Assembly (NCBI GenBank): GCA_023435335.1
Contig: JAEYRU010000115.1
Span: 1-37,354 of the forward strand
Direction: 5' to 3'
DNA length: 37,354 nt
Origin: Pseudomonadota bacterium
Lineage (GTDB): Bacteria > Pseudomonadota > Alphaproteobacteria > Rhizobiales > Rhizobiaceae
Position numbers and translations under genes: made by a program. Shown piece by piece: positions 23,730 to 31,923 of this stretch. A model generated the notes under the pieces. That model saw only the letters and a program-made list of their open reading frames with translations. It made no database searches and had not been told where the DNA came from. Numbering within the stretch: the first letter of the stretch is position 1; each line of letters starts with the position of its first letter.

Positions 23730-25568
23730 ATGGCGACCGAAGCGGCAGGCAATGAGCTCATCCAGGTGGTGTCGCTGCTAGCGGCGGGCGTGGTGGCAGT
23801 TCCCATCTTCAAACGCATCGGGCTCGGCTCGGTCCTCGGCTACCTGACCGCAGGACTGATCATCGGTCCCTTCGGGCTCGGCCTGTTCTCGCATCCCGAA
23901 GCAATCCTGCACGTGGCCGAGCTGGGCGTGGTGATGTTCCTGTTCATCATCGGCCTCGAAATGCAGCCGTCGCGGCTCTGGGGTCTTCGCGGTGCGATAT
24001 TCGGCCTCGGCGCGGCGCAGGTCGCGCTGGCCTGCCTGCTGCTGACAGGCGCCGCCATGGCCTTCGGGTTCTCGCCGCTCGTCGCCTTCGTCGGCGCCGC
24101 CGGTTTCGTGCTTTCCTCAACCGCGATCGTCATGCAGATGCTGGAGGAGCGCGGGGAGACAAGTACCGCCGGCGGCCAGAAGATGGTGTCGGTGCTTCTG
24201 CTGGAAGACCTGCTGATCGTGCCGCTGCTCGCATTCATCGCGTTCCTCGCTCCGGGCGGCGCAGATGCCAGCGCAGCCGAGCGCTGGATCGCGATTGCCA
24301 TCGCGCTAGGTTCGCTGGCGGCTCTGGTGATCGCAGGGCGCTACCTGCTTAACCCGATGTTCCGGTTGCTCGCCGCAGCACATGCACGGGAGGTGATGAC
24401 CGCGGCGGCGCTGCTCGTGGTGCTGGGCTCCGCGCTCGCCATGCAGCTCGGCGGGCTGTCAATGGCCATGGGTGCATTCCTGGCCGGGGTTCTGCTGTCG
24501 GAATCCAGCTTCAGGCACCAGCTCGAAGCGGACATCGAGCCGTTCCGCGGCATACTGCTCGGCCTATTCTTCCTCAGTGTCGGCATGTCGTTCGACCTCG
24601 GCGTGATCGCAACCGACTGGATGCTGATCGTGGGGCTGGTCTTTGCGCTGATGGCCACCAAGGGCATCGCGATCTACGCGGTCGCCCGGCTGCTCGGCTC
24701 CGGCCATCGCGAAGGACTGACACGGGCCGCCCTGATGGCGCAGGGCGGCGAGTTCGCGTTCGTGCTCTACGCGGCCGGCGCAGCCTCCGGCATCCTCGAC
24801 GGCCAGGCGAATGCCGTGCTGACCGCAACCGTCATCATCTCCATCGCGCTGACTCCGTTCGCTGTCATGGCGCTGAGGTTCGTGCTGCCGCGCGACGAGC
24901 AAACACTGGACGGCATCGAGGTGGCCGCCGACCTCAACGGGCGCGTGCTCATCATCGGCTTCGGCCGCTTCGGCCAGATCGTCAGCCAGCCGCTTCTGAT
25001 GCGCGGGGTGGACGTCTCCATCATCGACAACGATGTCGAAATGATCCAGGCGGCCGCCGATTTCGGGTTCAAGGTCTATTACGGGGACGGCACGCGCAGC
25101 GACATCCTTCACGCCGCCGGCGCCGGGCGTGCCGAAGCGATTCTGATCTGCGTCGACAAGCCGGAGCCAGCCATAAGAATTGCGGAAGTCCTGAAGGAGG
25201 AGTTTCCGCTGGTGAAGGTGCTGGCGCGGGCCTTCGACCGCGGCGCGGCTATCTCCCTCATCCATGCCGGAGTCGACTACCAGATACGCGAGACGCTGGA
25301 ATCGGCGCTCGCCTTCGGTTCCACCACGCTCCAGCGCCTCGGTGTGCCGGAAGCGGACATCGCCGACATCATAGAGAATGTCCGGAGGCGCGACGCGGAA
25401 CGCTTCGAGATGCAGGTGGCAGGGGGCATCTATGCCGGAAGCGCCCTGCTGCAGAAGAACACGCCTGTTCCCACGCCGTTGTCGACGCCGCGCCAACCCG
25501 GCCGCGGCCTCAGCGAGGAGACCGAAGAGCTAATCGGAAAGGCCCGTTCGGAAAAGAACCCAGCCTGA
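23730..25568 (+). CDS. Monovalent cation:proton antiporter-2, KefB/KefC-like
   Basis: This 612-residue inner-membrane protein has an N-terminal antiporter domain of about 385 residues with roughly twelve hydrophobic segments. Segments of note are IGLGSVLGYLTAGLIIGPFG, ELGVVMFLFIIGLEMQP and LEADIEPFRGILLGLFFLSVGM; the last is a Kef hallmark. A C-terminal RCK/TrkA-N domain starts near residue 403, with the dinucleotide-binding motif GFGRFG at about 410-415. KefB/KefC export potassium in exchange for protons and are gated by glutathione adducts during electrophile stress. Gating cannot be read from the sequence. No separate KefF/KefG ancillary gene is next to it. Two universal stress protein genes follow. 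Confidence 0.9.
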   Translation: MATEAAGNELIQVVSLLAAGVVAVPIFKRIGLGSVLGYLTAGLIIGPFGLGLFSHPEAILHVAELGVVMFLFIIGLEMQPSRLWGLRGAIFGLGAAQVALACLLLTGAAMAFGFSPLVAFVGAAGFVLSSTAIVMQMLEERGETSTAGGQKMVSVLLLEDLLIVPLLAFIAFLAPGGADASAAERWIAIAIALGSLAALVIAGRYLLNPMFRLLAAAHAREVMTAAALLVVLGSALAMQLGGLSMAMGAFLAGVLLSESSFRHQLEADIEPFRGILLGLFFLSVGMSFDLGVIATDWMLIVGLVFALMATKGIAIYAVARLLGSGHREGLTRAALMAQGGEFAFVLYAAGAASGILDGQANAVLTATVIISIALTPFAVMALRFVLPRDEQTLDGIEVAADLNGRVLIIGFGRFGQIVSQPLLMRGVDVSIIDNDVEMIQAAADFGFKVYYGDGTRSDILHAAGAGRAEAILICVDKPEPAIRIAEVLKEEFPLVKVLARAFDRGAAISLIHAGVDYQIRETLESALAFGSTTLQRLGVPEADIADIIENVRRRDAERFEMQVAGGIYAGSALLQKNTPVPTPLSTPRQPGRGLSEETEELIGKARSEKNPA

Positions 25569-25631
25569 CGCCGAAGGAGGCGGGCGGTTCCCATGCCGTT
25601 CGGCCAACGAACCGAGCTGTCCGCTCATCAT

Positions 25632-25645
25632 TTGAGGGAGATCAA
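25632..25645 (+). promoter_or_regulatory. FNR/FixK-like box upstream of the stress protein pair
   Basis: TTGAG-GGAG-ATCAA matches the FNR/FixK consensus TTGAT-N4-ATCAA at nine of ten positions. Its centre lies 58 bases before the ATG at 25697. If it acts at -41.5, the start would be near 25680, with a weak -10 (TGGAAT) at 25665-25670. Universal stress genes are frequent members of FixK/FNR regulons in rhizobia, so low-oxygen control is plausible. Confidence 0.5.
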
Positions 25646-25696
25646 CGTTCGGCAGGGCCGGACGTGGAATGAGAACGGAAACGGGAGGATTTGGTT

Positions 25697-26563
25697 ATGG
25701 ATGCAGAGCAGCGGCCCCAAGGCAGTCACCATCAGGCTCCGGTCGCCCGCATCCTGCTGGCCTCAACGCTCACCGTGCATTCGGACCGGGCGCTGGACCG
25801 CGCCTGCATGATCGCGAAGTCCCTGAATGCCGAGCTGATCGCCGTCCATGCCGTGGATCCCGGCATCCTTCCAGAGCGGTATGTGATGGAGAACATAGAC
25901 AGCGCGCGCACGTTCCTGCAGCGCGAACTGGACGACAGCGTGCATTGCGAAGGTGTTCGAGCCTCGGCCGATGTCCTCCTGGGTACTGCGGATGAGGCGA
26001 TCGGCGAATACGCTGCCGAGAGCGGGATCGGGCTCATCGTGACCGGCGTCAGCCGCGACTTCAACCTCACAAGCGCATTTGCCGGAACACGCGTCGAGAA
26101 AGTGGTGCGCAGCGCCGGTTGCCCGGTGCTTGTGGTAAGGAGGCGGCCACGGGCGCCTTACGGCAGGATCGTGGTCGCCCTGGACCTGCAGCCGGCTTCA
26201 AGACACGCGCTCGACTTTGCCCTGCGCAACTTTCCGTCGGCGCGGTTCACCGTCCTTCATGCCGGGGTTTCCGAATCTGCGGCGGGTCTCGTAGAGGATG
26301 TGGTCGTTTCGCGTTGCGCGGCGGCCGGACATCCGGCTCCCGGCGCGCCCGGCGGACCCGAGATCGTGATCTTTCCCGACCAGGCGGCAAATGCGATCCA
26401 GCAGGGAATCGTATCGATCGATCCGGATCTGGTCGTTCTAGGTACGCACGGGCGCTCTGGCATCGCAAGGCTTTTCGTGGGCAGCGTGGCGGGAACCCTG
26501 CTCGAGGTGCTTCCGCACGACATGCTCATCGCACGCGCTCCCTCGTCGGACGGCCTGACATGA
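25697..26563 (+). CDS. Tandem-domain universal stress protein, first copy
   Basis: This 288-residue protein has two Usp domains. Usp proteins bind ATP through G-x2-G-x9-G-S/T. The C-terminal domain keeps this (GTHGRSG followed by GS, near residue 249). The N-terminal domain reads G-V-S-R then nine residues then G-T (near residue 117), so the second glycine is replaced by arginine. The ATG has GGGAGG eight bases upstream; a TTG at 25691 also lies in frame but is less good. The stop overlaps the start of the next Usp gene (ATGA), so the two are coupled. An FNR-like box lies upstream. The likely role is stress survival, cytoplasmic, with the partner unknown. Confidence 0.9.
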   Translation: MDAEQRPQGSHHQAPVARILLASTLTVHSDRALDRACMIAKSLNAELIAVHAVDPGILPERYVMENIDSARTFLQRELDDSVHCEGVRASADVLLGTADEAIGEYAAESGIGLIVTGVSRDFNLTSAFAGTRVEKVVRSAGCPVLVVRRRPRAPYGRIVVALDLQPASRHALDFALRNFPSARFTVLHAGVSESAAGLVEDVVVSRCAAAGHPAPGAPGGPEIVIFPDQAANAIQQGIVSIDPDLVVLGTHGRSGIARLFVGSVAGTLLEVLPHDMLIARAPSSDGLT

Positions 26564-27426
26564 AGACGATCCTGGTCGCGACAGACTTCTCGACCCGGGC
26601 CGACAGGGCGATGCGACGGGCAACCTTGCTGGCGAAGCGCCACGGGGGACGAGTGGTGCTCCTGCACGTCGTCGACAGCGACCGGCCGGACAGCCTTGTC
26701 TCCCACGAGCACCGCTTCGCCGAGAAGCTCCTCCGCGACCTTGCCGGTACGATGCATCGGATCGACGGCGTGAAATGCGAATACCGGCTGGTGGTCGGCA
26801 CCCCCGACGAAGCCATAGTGCGCGCCGCTGAAGAACTAGATGCGGACCTGATTGTCCTCGGGCCCCATCGGCCGCGCTCGGTCGGCGACATGTTCACGGG
26901 CACGACGGTCGAGCGTGTGGTGCGCACCAGTTCCCGGCCAGTCCTGGTGGCGATCGCTACCCCGGCACGGGAATACCGGAACGTGCTGCTCGCCAGCGAC
27001 CTGTCGGAGGGGGCAGCGCAAGCAGCGACAGCGGCCGCGCGGCTCGGCCTGCTCGACGATACAAGAGCGAGCGTCATCCATGCCTTCACCGCTCCCGCGC
27101 AAAACATGATGCTGCAGTCGTCAACCACGTCCCAGGCATTGCGCGACTACATAGAAGGCCGGCGTGCAAAGGCGGCACAGGCGCTCGCAAGATTCCTGAA
27201 ACGCAGGAACATCGACGTGCAGACACGCGTGGTGGAACTGGTCGAGACCTCGCCGGCCAAGCTGATCGAGAAGTGCGCGCGACAACTCGAAGCGGACCTG
27301 ATCGTCGTCGGCACGACGGGACGCACTGGGCTACGACGACTGCTGATCGGAAGCGTCGCAGAAGAGATCCTGGCGGGGTCGGACACCGACGTGCTGGCCG
27401 CGCCGGCTGCAGCCGACGCACCCTGA
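26560..27426 (+). CDS. Tandem-domain universal stress protein, second copy
   Basis: This 288-residue protein has the same length and domain order as the gene before it and starts within its stop codon. The N-terminal Usp domain opens MKTILVATDFSTRADRAMRRAT and has the degenerate motif G-P-H-R then nine residues then G-T (near residue 101). The C-terminal domain has the full motif GTTGRTG then GS (near residue 251). The glycine-to-arginine change sits in the same place as in the first copy, while the rest has diverged widely. An old duplication is likely. The much longer open frame starting at 26119 is the shadow of the first gene. It converges on the dehydratase gene across 21 bases. Confidence 0.9.
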   Translation: MKTILVATDFSTRADRAMRRATLLAKRHGGRVVLLHVVDSDRPDSLVSHEHRFAEKLLRDLAGTMHRIDGVKCEYRLVVGTPDEAIVRAAEELDADLIVLGPHRPRSVGDMFTGTTVERVVRTSSRPVLVAIATPAREYRNVLLASDLSEGAAQAATAAARLGLLDDTRASVIHAFTAPAQNMMLQSSTTSQALRDYIEGRRAKAAQALARFLKRRNIDVQTRVVELVETSPAKLIEKCARQLEADLIVVGTTGRTGLRRLLIGSVAEEILAGSDTDVLAAPAAADAP

Positions 27427-27447
27427 CGCAGGCTAGTGGCGCCTTCC

Positions 27448-28434
27448 CTACGGCCCCCTTTCCGCTATGAGCGTCGCGAAGAGGTCTGTATCGACGTTTC
27501 CACCCGTCAGCACGGCGACGACCGTCTGGCCCCGCACGTCGATGTGGCCCCCCAGAAGCGCGGCGAGCGCGACCGCGCCGGACGGCTCGACGACCAGCTT
27601 CAGCTCACGGAATGCGAAGGCGACGGCCTGCTTCACTTCCTCGTCCGACACGACTAGTCCACCCTCGACATGTTCCCGGTTGATCGCGAAAGTGAGTTCG
27701 CCCGGCATCGACGACAGCAGTCCGTCGCAGATCGAGCCCGACGTTCTCGCGTTCGCCAGCCGTTCGCCCGCGGCGAAAGAGCGGGCGTGATCGTCGAAAC
27801 CCTCCGGTTCCACGCAGTAGATCTTCGCCGACGTCGCCTTTTCGTGGATCGCCAGCGCGCACCCTGCGATGAGCCCGCCGCCGCCGCAGGGAACCAGCAC
27901 CGTGTCGAGCGTTCGCCCCTGCCCGTACAGATCCTCCACGATCTCGCGGCCGATCGAGCCCTGCCCAGCGATGATGAAGAAGTCGTCGAACGGCGGCACC
28001 ATGATCGCGCCGCGCTCATCCGCGATCGCCCGGCCGATTGCCGCGCGATCATCCTTGTCGCGGTCGAACAGCACGATATCGGCGCCGGCGGCCGCGGTTC
28101 GCTCGCGCTTCGCGGCCGGGCTGTCTTTCGGCATCACGCAGGTCGCGCGGATGCCCAGCAGCTTCGCCGCGGTGGCGACGCCGAGGGCGTGATTCCCGGA
28201 GGAGACCGCCACCACTCCTGCCGCCTTGCGATCCTCCAGGACGCGACAGAGGCGGTTGTAGGCGCCGCGAAACTTGAAGGAGCCGCTTCGCTGGAGGACC
28301 TCCGGCTTAAGGAAGACCCTGGCTCCCGTCACGGCGTCGAGTTCCGGCGAGGAAACGAGGGGCGTGCGGACCGCTACGCCGTGGATCGCGCGGGCGGCGT
28401 CTGCGACATCGGCCGCCGTGGGAAGGGCTTGCAT
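27448..28434 (-). CDS. Threonine/serine dehydratase, PLP-dependent
   Basis: This 328-residue fold-type II PLP enzyme has the Schiff-base lysine K54 in SGSFKFRGAYN, the substrate loop SSGNHALG, and the phosphate-binding PCGGGGLIAG. It lacks the C-terminal ACT regulatory domain of biosynthetic IlvA (about 500 residues), so it is the short, catabolic-like form. It should deaminate L-threonine to 2-oxobutanoate, or L-serine to pyruvate. Serine racemase and 3-hydroxyaspartate dehydratase have the same architecture and cannot be excluded. The ATG has AGGA eight bases upstream. It lies 131 bases past folK on the same strand, in a possibly separate transcription unit. Confidence 0.9.
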   Translation of the reverse strand: MQALPTAADVADAARAIHGVAVRTPLVSSPELDAVTGARVFLKPEVLQRSGSFKFRGAYNRLCRVLEDRKAAGVVAVSSGNHALGVATAAKLLGIRATCVMPKDSPAAKRERTAAAGADIVLFDRDKDDRAAIGRAIADERGAIMVPPFDDFFIIAGQGSIGREIVEDLYGQGRTLDTVLVPCGGGGLIAGCALAIHEKATSAKIYCVEPEGFDDHARSFAAGERLANARTSGSICDGLLSSMPGELTFAINREHVEGGLVVSDEEVKQAVAFAFRELKLVVEPSGAVALAALLGGHIDVRGQTVVAVLTGGNVDTDLFATLIAERGP

Positions 28435-28565
28435 ACCGGTAATCCTATGCGATCCCTCACCCTAACCACACTGGGCAGCGTGGCAACTCAGAAGGCGAGT
28501 GACATAGCCGTCGGATACAGGCGTCCTCCGAGGCGTCCGTTCGCTCCGTTGAACGGCAGACATGT

Positions 28566-29081
28566 CTAACGCCACCAGTCCGTCCCCGCCTCGACCTTGA
28601 TACCGCCCCGGTCGAGGCCGGCCAGATGGTCGGACACCGCCCTGCCCCCGATAACCAAGTCGGGAGCGATTTCGCCGAGCGGCACCAATACGAAGGCGCG
28701 CTCCAGCATGCGCGGATGCGGCACGCACAGGCCTTCCTCGTCGATTTCGAGATCCCCATAGAGCAGGATGTCGAGGTCGATATTGCGCGGCCCCCATCGC
28801 TCGTCTCGCACACGGTGCAGCGCGGCTTCCGCCGACAGGCAAAGCTCCAGCAGGCTGCGCGGCGAAAGCGTCGTTCGCAATTCGGCGACGGCGTTGAGGA
28901 AATCCGGCTGGTCGGTCCTCCCCCAGGGCGGCGTGCGGTAGAGCGAGGAAACACGCGCCAGATGGACTGCAGGATCTCCTGCAAGCACAGCCAGCGCGGC
29001 ACGCATCGCGGAGAGCGGATCGCCGAGGTTGCCGCCGAGCCCGATGAAGGCGCGGGTTCCGGCGCCAGGCGCGAATGTCAT
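28566..29081 (-). CDS. folK: Hydroxymethyl-dihydropterin pyrophosphokinase
   Basis: This 171-residue enzyme transfers pyrophosphate from ATP to 6-hydroxymethyl-7,8-dihydropterin. The hallmark segments are FIGLGGNLGDP near the start, VSSLYRTPPWG, QPDFLNAVAEL and RDERWGPRNIDLDILLYGD, the last with the metal-binding aspartates. Length and order are normal. It acts just before FolP and after FolB in folate synthesis. Its start overlaps the folB stop by four bases (ATGA), so folP, folB and folK are one coupled leftward unit. It lacks a bifunctional fusion. Confidence 0.95.
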   Translation of the reverse strand: MTFAPGAGTRAFIGLGGNLGDPLSAMRAALAVLAGDPAVHLARVSSLYRTPPWGRTDQPDFLNAVAELRTTLSPRSLLELCLSAEAALHRVRDERWGPRNIDLDILLYGDLEIDEEGLCVPHPRMLERAFVLVPLGEIAPDLVIGGRAVSDHLAGLDRGGIKVEAGTDWWR

Positions 29082-29437
29082 TCCGGCCAGACTACGGTGA
29101 CTTCGACGTGATCGAGCACTCCGGCCACGGGCGCGTTGGGCTTACGCACGGTGATCTCGGCCCTGACGATCTGCGGGAAGCGCTTGCACAGCGCCTTCGC
29201 CACGTCGAGCGCCAACGCCTCGATCAGAAAGCGCCTGCGGCCGGTGATGATCTTTTCGATGACGCCGAAAGCCACGCCGTAGTCGACGGTACCATCGATG
29301 GCATCCTCATCGAGCGGCCGTTCCGGCGAGACAGAAAGGGTCGCGTCGACGTAGAATCGTTGGCCCAGCGCCTCCTCCTCGTCGAGCACGCCGTGCCGGG
29401 CAAAGAAGGCGCAGTTCTTCATTCGGATGGTGTACAT
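29078..29437 (-). CDS. folB: Dihydroneopterin aldolase
   Basis: This 119-residue enzyme converts 7,8-dihydroneopterin to 6-hydroxymethyl-dihydropterin and glycolaldehyde. Features are MKNCAFFARHGVLDEEEALGQ at the start, the VDYGVAFGVI segment, FLIEALALDVA and the C-terminal RKPNAPVAG. The ATG at 29437 is one base past the folP stop, with GGGAG about eleven bases upstream, and gives the family length. The open frame back to 29590 lies inside folP and is rejected. The downstream gene is folK. Confidence 0.94.
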   Translation of the reverse strand: MYTIRMKNCAFFARHGVLDEEEALGQRFYVDATLSVSPERPLDEDAIDGTVDYGVAFGVIEKIITGRRRFLIEALALDVAKALCKRFPQIVRAEITVRKPNAPVAGVLDHVEVTVVWPE

Positions 29438-29438
29438 T

Positions 29439-30290
29439 TCAGTCTTGCTCCCGGGCACGTCGGCGCGCGACCATAGCATCCGCGAAGGCCAGCGCATCCC
29501 TGTTGGCTGCGACATTGTGCACCCGGAATATGTCGGCCCCGGCCAGCCGCAGGATGACGCTGGTCGCCGCCGTGCCGATATCGCGGTCATCCCCTTCCCG
29601 CCCCGTCACATTGCCGACGAAACGCTTGCGCGAGGTTCCCACCAGCAGCGGGTAGCCGAGCCCTCGCAATTCGCCGAACCGGGCCATCAAGTCGAGGTTT
29701 TCCTCAGCCGTCTCCTTGGCAAAGCCGAACCCCGGATCGAGCACGATCCGGTCCTCGCCTACGCCCGCGCGCCGGGCGATGTCGAGCGATGCGTTGAAGA
29801 ACCGCCGTTGGTCCTCGATGACGTCGGCCAGCTTTTCGCGCGCGCGGCCCGTATGCATGATCGCCAGCCCAGCTCCCGTGAGCGCTGCGACGTCGGCAAT
29901 TTCGGGCTCCCCATGCAGGCCCCACACGTCGTTGATGATGTGGGCACCAGCATCGATCGCCATGCGGGCGGTGGCGGCGCGATAGGTATCGACCGAGATC
30001 AGCACGTCCCCCGCCCGTGCCAGGTCCTCGATCACCGGCAGGACGCGGTCCTGTTCCTCCTGAGCGCTCACCGCGGCGGCGCCGGGCCGCGTCGATTCTC
30101 CCCCTACATCGACGATATCGGCGCCCTCGCCGATCATCCGGCGGGCCTGCGCGAGTGCGCTGGCGCGTTCCACAAAGCGCCCGCCGTCGGAAAAGGAATC
30201 CGGCGTGACATTCAGTATGCCCATTACGATCGAGCGTGCGCCAAGTTCCAGGGCCCTCCCATGAGCAAGCTGCCAGCGCCGGTGCGCCAT
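29439..30290 (-). CDS. folP: Dihydropteroate synthase
   Basis: This 283-residue TIM-barrel enzyme condenses 6-hydroxymethyl-dihydropterin pyrophosphate with p-aminobenzoate to dihydropteroate. It is the sulfonamide target. Motifs include MGILNVTPDSFSDGG (about 23-37), DVGGESTRPGA (about 61-71), IINDVWGL, VLDPGFGFAK, and GTSRKRF near the C-terminus. No obvious sulfonamide-resistance insertion is seen. The ATG has GAGGG upstream. It is first in the folP-folB-folK unit and diverges from the DUF922 gene across 152 bases. Confidence 0.95.
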   Translation of the reverse strand: MAHRRWQLAHGRALELGARSIVMGILNVTPDSFSDGGRFVERASALAQARRMIGEGADIVDVGGESTRPGAAAVSAQEEQDRVLPVIEDLARAGDVLISVDTYRAATARMAIDAGAHIINDVWGLHGEPEIADVAALTGAGLAIMHTGRAREKLADVIEDQRRFFNASLDIARRAGVGEDRIVLDPGFGFAKETAEENLDLMARFGELRGLGYPLLVGTSRKRFVGNVTGREGDDRDIGTAATSVILRLAGADIFRVHNVAANRDALAFADAMVARRRAREQD

Positions 30291-30442
30291 GATCGACCCT
30301 CGTGCTTCGTCGCGCGGGTTGTGCTGCCGCCGGCTCGGAAAATCAACCGGGAAGCGGCCGTGCCGCGGCGGCCTTCCCGTGCGGCACCAGAATTCGATTG
30401 CGCCGGTCTGCGCGCTCGCGCAATCTCGAACCGGAGGTGCCG

Positions 30443-31039
30443 ATGGCCAGATTTCTTCTATTCGTATTTGCGTTCGCCACAGCGTTCCCGGCCCAGGCAG
30501 CCAGCCTTTCCAAGACCTACAGCTATTTCAACATCGGCGGTCTGACGCTCACCGAGATCGAGAAGGAACTCGAGCGCCGCGGGCCGAAGCTGAGCGGAAC
30601 CGGCAAGCGGCATCCCGGTGCAACGCGCATGGAATTCAACACGCGGCTCGGCTACCGCGAGCGCAACGGCCGTTGCGCAATCACCGAAGCGCGGGTCACC
30701 GTCAAGGCGGACGTAATCCTGCCACGCTGGCGCCAGCGCGGTGCCGAAAGCGACGTGCGACTGATCTGGGAAACACTCTCATCCGACATAAAGCGGCACG
30801 AGGAAAGCCATGTCATCATTGCCCGGAACTACGCACGTGAACTGGAGGACGCGCTGAAGGCGGTACGGCCTGAGCGGACCTGCGACCAAACGGCCGCCAA
30901 GGCCAAACAGGTCAATGACCGCATCCTTGCCAGGCATGATGCCGCGCAGGACGAGTTCGACCGCATCGAGGGCATCAATTTCGAATCACGCATCCTGCGG
31001 CTACTGGAGTACCGGCTGGACTCACAGGCCCGACGCTAG
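30443..31039 (+). CDS. DUF922 family secreted protein with HEESH motif
   Basis: This 198-residue protein starts with a signal peptide (MARFLLFVFAFATAFPAQAA, cleavage near residue 20). A domain of the DUF922 family follows (COG5661, predicted secreted Zn-dependent protease). The motif H119-E120-E121-S122-H123 fits the HExxH zinc-binding pattern of metalloproteases and lies in a helix (SSDIKRHEESHVIIARNYA). Upstream are the strands typical of the family (YFNIGGLTLTEIEKEL, RNGRCAITEARVTVKAD). The third metal ligand is not obvious. Activity is unproven for this family to my knowledge. The ATG has GGAGG five bases upstream; the frame from 30302 is rejected. Confidence 0.82.
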   Translation: MARFLLFVFAFATAFPAQAASLSKTYSYFNIGGLTLTEIEKELERRGPKLSGTGKRHPGATRMEFNTRLGYRERNGRCAITEARVTVKADVILPRWRQRGAESDVRLIWETLSSDIKRHEESHVIIARNYARELEDALKAVRPERTCDQTAAKAKQVNDRILARHDAAQDEFDRIEGINFESRILRLLEYRLDSQARR

Positions 31040-31063
31040 TTCAATTCTCTACTGTAACGCCGT

Positions 31064-31084
31064 GTTTGATATGCGCAATCAAAC
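31064..31084. terminator. Bidirectional hairpin between convergent genes
   Basis: GTTTGAT (31064-31070) and ATCAAAC (31078-31084) form a 7-bp stem with a 7-base loop, in the 57-base gap between the DUF922 gene and the convergent ferredoxin gene. Symmetry and position suggest a terminator for both. The stem is AT-rich and there is no long T-run, so termination may be weak. Confidence 0.4.
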
Positions 31085-31096
31085 CGCCGCTAGAGT

Positions 31097-31417
31097 TCAG
31101 CCCTGGCGTTCCGGTACCTGAACCACAAGACCGTCGAGTTCGTCGCGCACCCTGATCTGGCAGGAAAGCCGCGATGTCGGGCGCACGTCGTAGGCGAAAT
31201 CGAGCATGTCCTCTTCCATCGCTTCGGGCCGGCCCACGGCTTCAGCCCAATTCTCATCGACATAGACATGACAGGTGGCGCAGGCGCAGGCGCCTCCGCA
31301 TTCCGCTTCAATCCCGGGCACTCCGTTGCGGATGGCGTTCTCCATCACCGTGGAGCCGCTTTCGGCGTCCAAATCGAACTTCCTGCCATCGGAAGCTATG
31401 AATGTAATCTTGGCCAT
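31097..31417 (-). CDS. 2Fe-2S ferredoxin, adrenodoxin type
   Basis: This 106-residue electron carrier has the adrenodoxin/Fdx cysteine pattern: C40 and C46 and C49 in AECGGACACATCHVYV, with C86 in SRLSCQIRV. C44 is an additional, non-ligand cysteine seen in many members. It may serve iron-sulfur cluster assembly or a cytochrome P450, and the sequence does not decide. No isc or suf genes are nearby. The ATG at 31417 (MAKITFIASDG) gives the family length. Two further in-frame ATGs at 31501 and 31504 overlap the upstream Hpt stop and would add 28-29 residues that do not match the family; translation coupling there is possible but less likely. Confidence 0.92.
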   Translation of the reverse strand: MAKITFIASDGRKFDLDAESGSTVMENAIRNGVPGIEAECGGACACATCHVYVDENWAEAVGRPEAMEEDMLDFAYDVRPTSRLSCQIRVRDELDGLVVQVPERQG

Positions 31418-31500
31418 GAATATCCCAGGATAGGCGCGGGAAGCGCGGGGCAACCGGGGAGATACCTGCTCCAGACGTGTTGTCAACCGCGCTGTATACA

Positions 31501-31818
31501 TCATCGCTTCTCCATTGCAGCGATGAACTGGACGACGTCCTCAACCCGCTGCAGGAGTGCCGTTGCGGCATCGCGGTCGTCTGGGCTTGCCTCGAGGTCC
31601 GCGGCGCAGGCTGCGATGGCATGGGCGCCTATGCCAAGGGCGGCGCCCTGCACCCTGTGGGCTATCCGGGCGCGGGTCTCGCCCGCGCTTTGGCTCAGTT
31701 CCGCACTGAGCGACGCCGTCTGGCCGACGAACATGGCGAGTACCTCATCTCGAACTGTGCGGTCGCCCAGCGTCTGCCGATCGAGATGGGCCAGGTCTAT
31801 CGGCGCTGTCCGGATCAT
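31501..31818 (-). CDS. Hpt-domain phosphotransfer protein
   Basis: This protein of 105 residues (from the ATG at 31818) is a lone Hpt domain, a four-helix bundle that relays phosphate between receiver domains. The acceptor is probably H54 in ARIAHRVQGAALGIGA. The usual lysine three residues after the histidine (H-x-L-K-G) is glutamine here (Q57). This histidine is preceded by a helix with LGDRTVRDEVLAMFVGQT, typical of Hpt. Alternative ATG at 31830 and TTG at 31866 exist. I chose 31818 because GGAG precedes it at good distance. It diverges from the GPR-like gene across 265 bases. A link to CckA is possible but not shown, since ChpT is a different, dimeric protein. Confidence 0.82.
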   Translation of the reverse strand: MIRTAPIDLAHLDRQTLGDRTVRDEVLAMFVGQTASLSAELSQSAGETRARIAHRVQGAALGIGAHAIAACAADLEASPDDRDAATALLQRVEDVVQFIAAMEKR

Positions 31819-31923
31819 CGAAAGCTCCATCGGGAATGGTTCCACGCTACCTTGGGCCGCGTGCAAAAGCGGTTAACCGGGAATGAGCCGCCAGCCGGGA
31901 TTTTCTGCAATCGCCTCCGCGCG

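Noticed and set aside
28529..28548. Direct repeat AGGCGTCC twice, past folK
   Set aside because: Too short to support a functional element, and no flanking symmetry or mobile gene is present.
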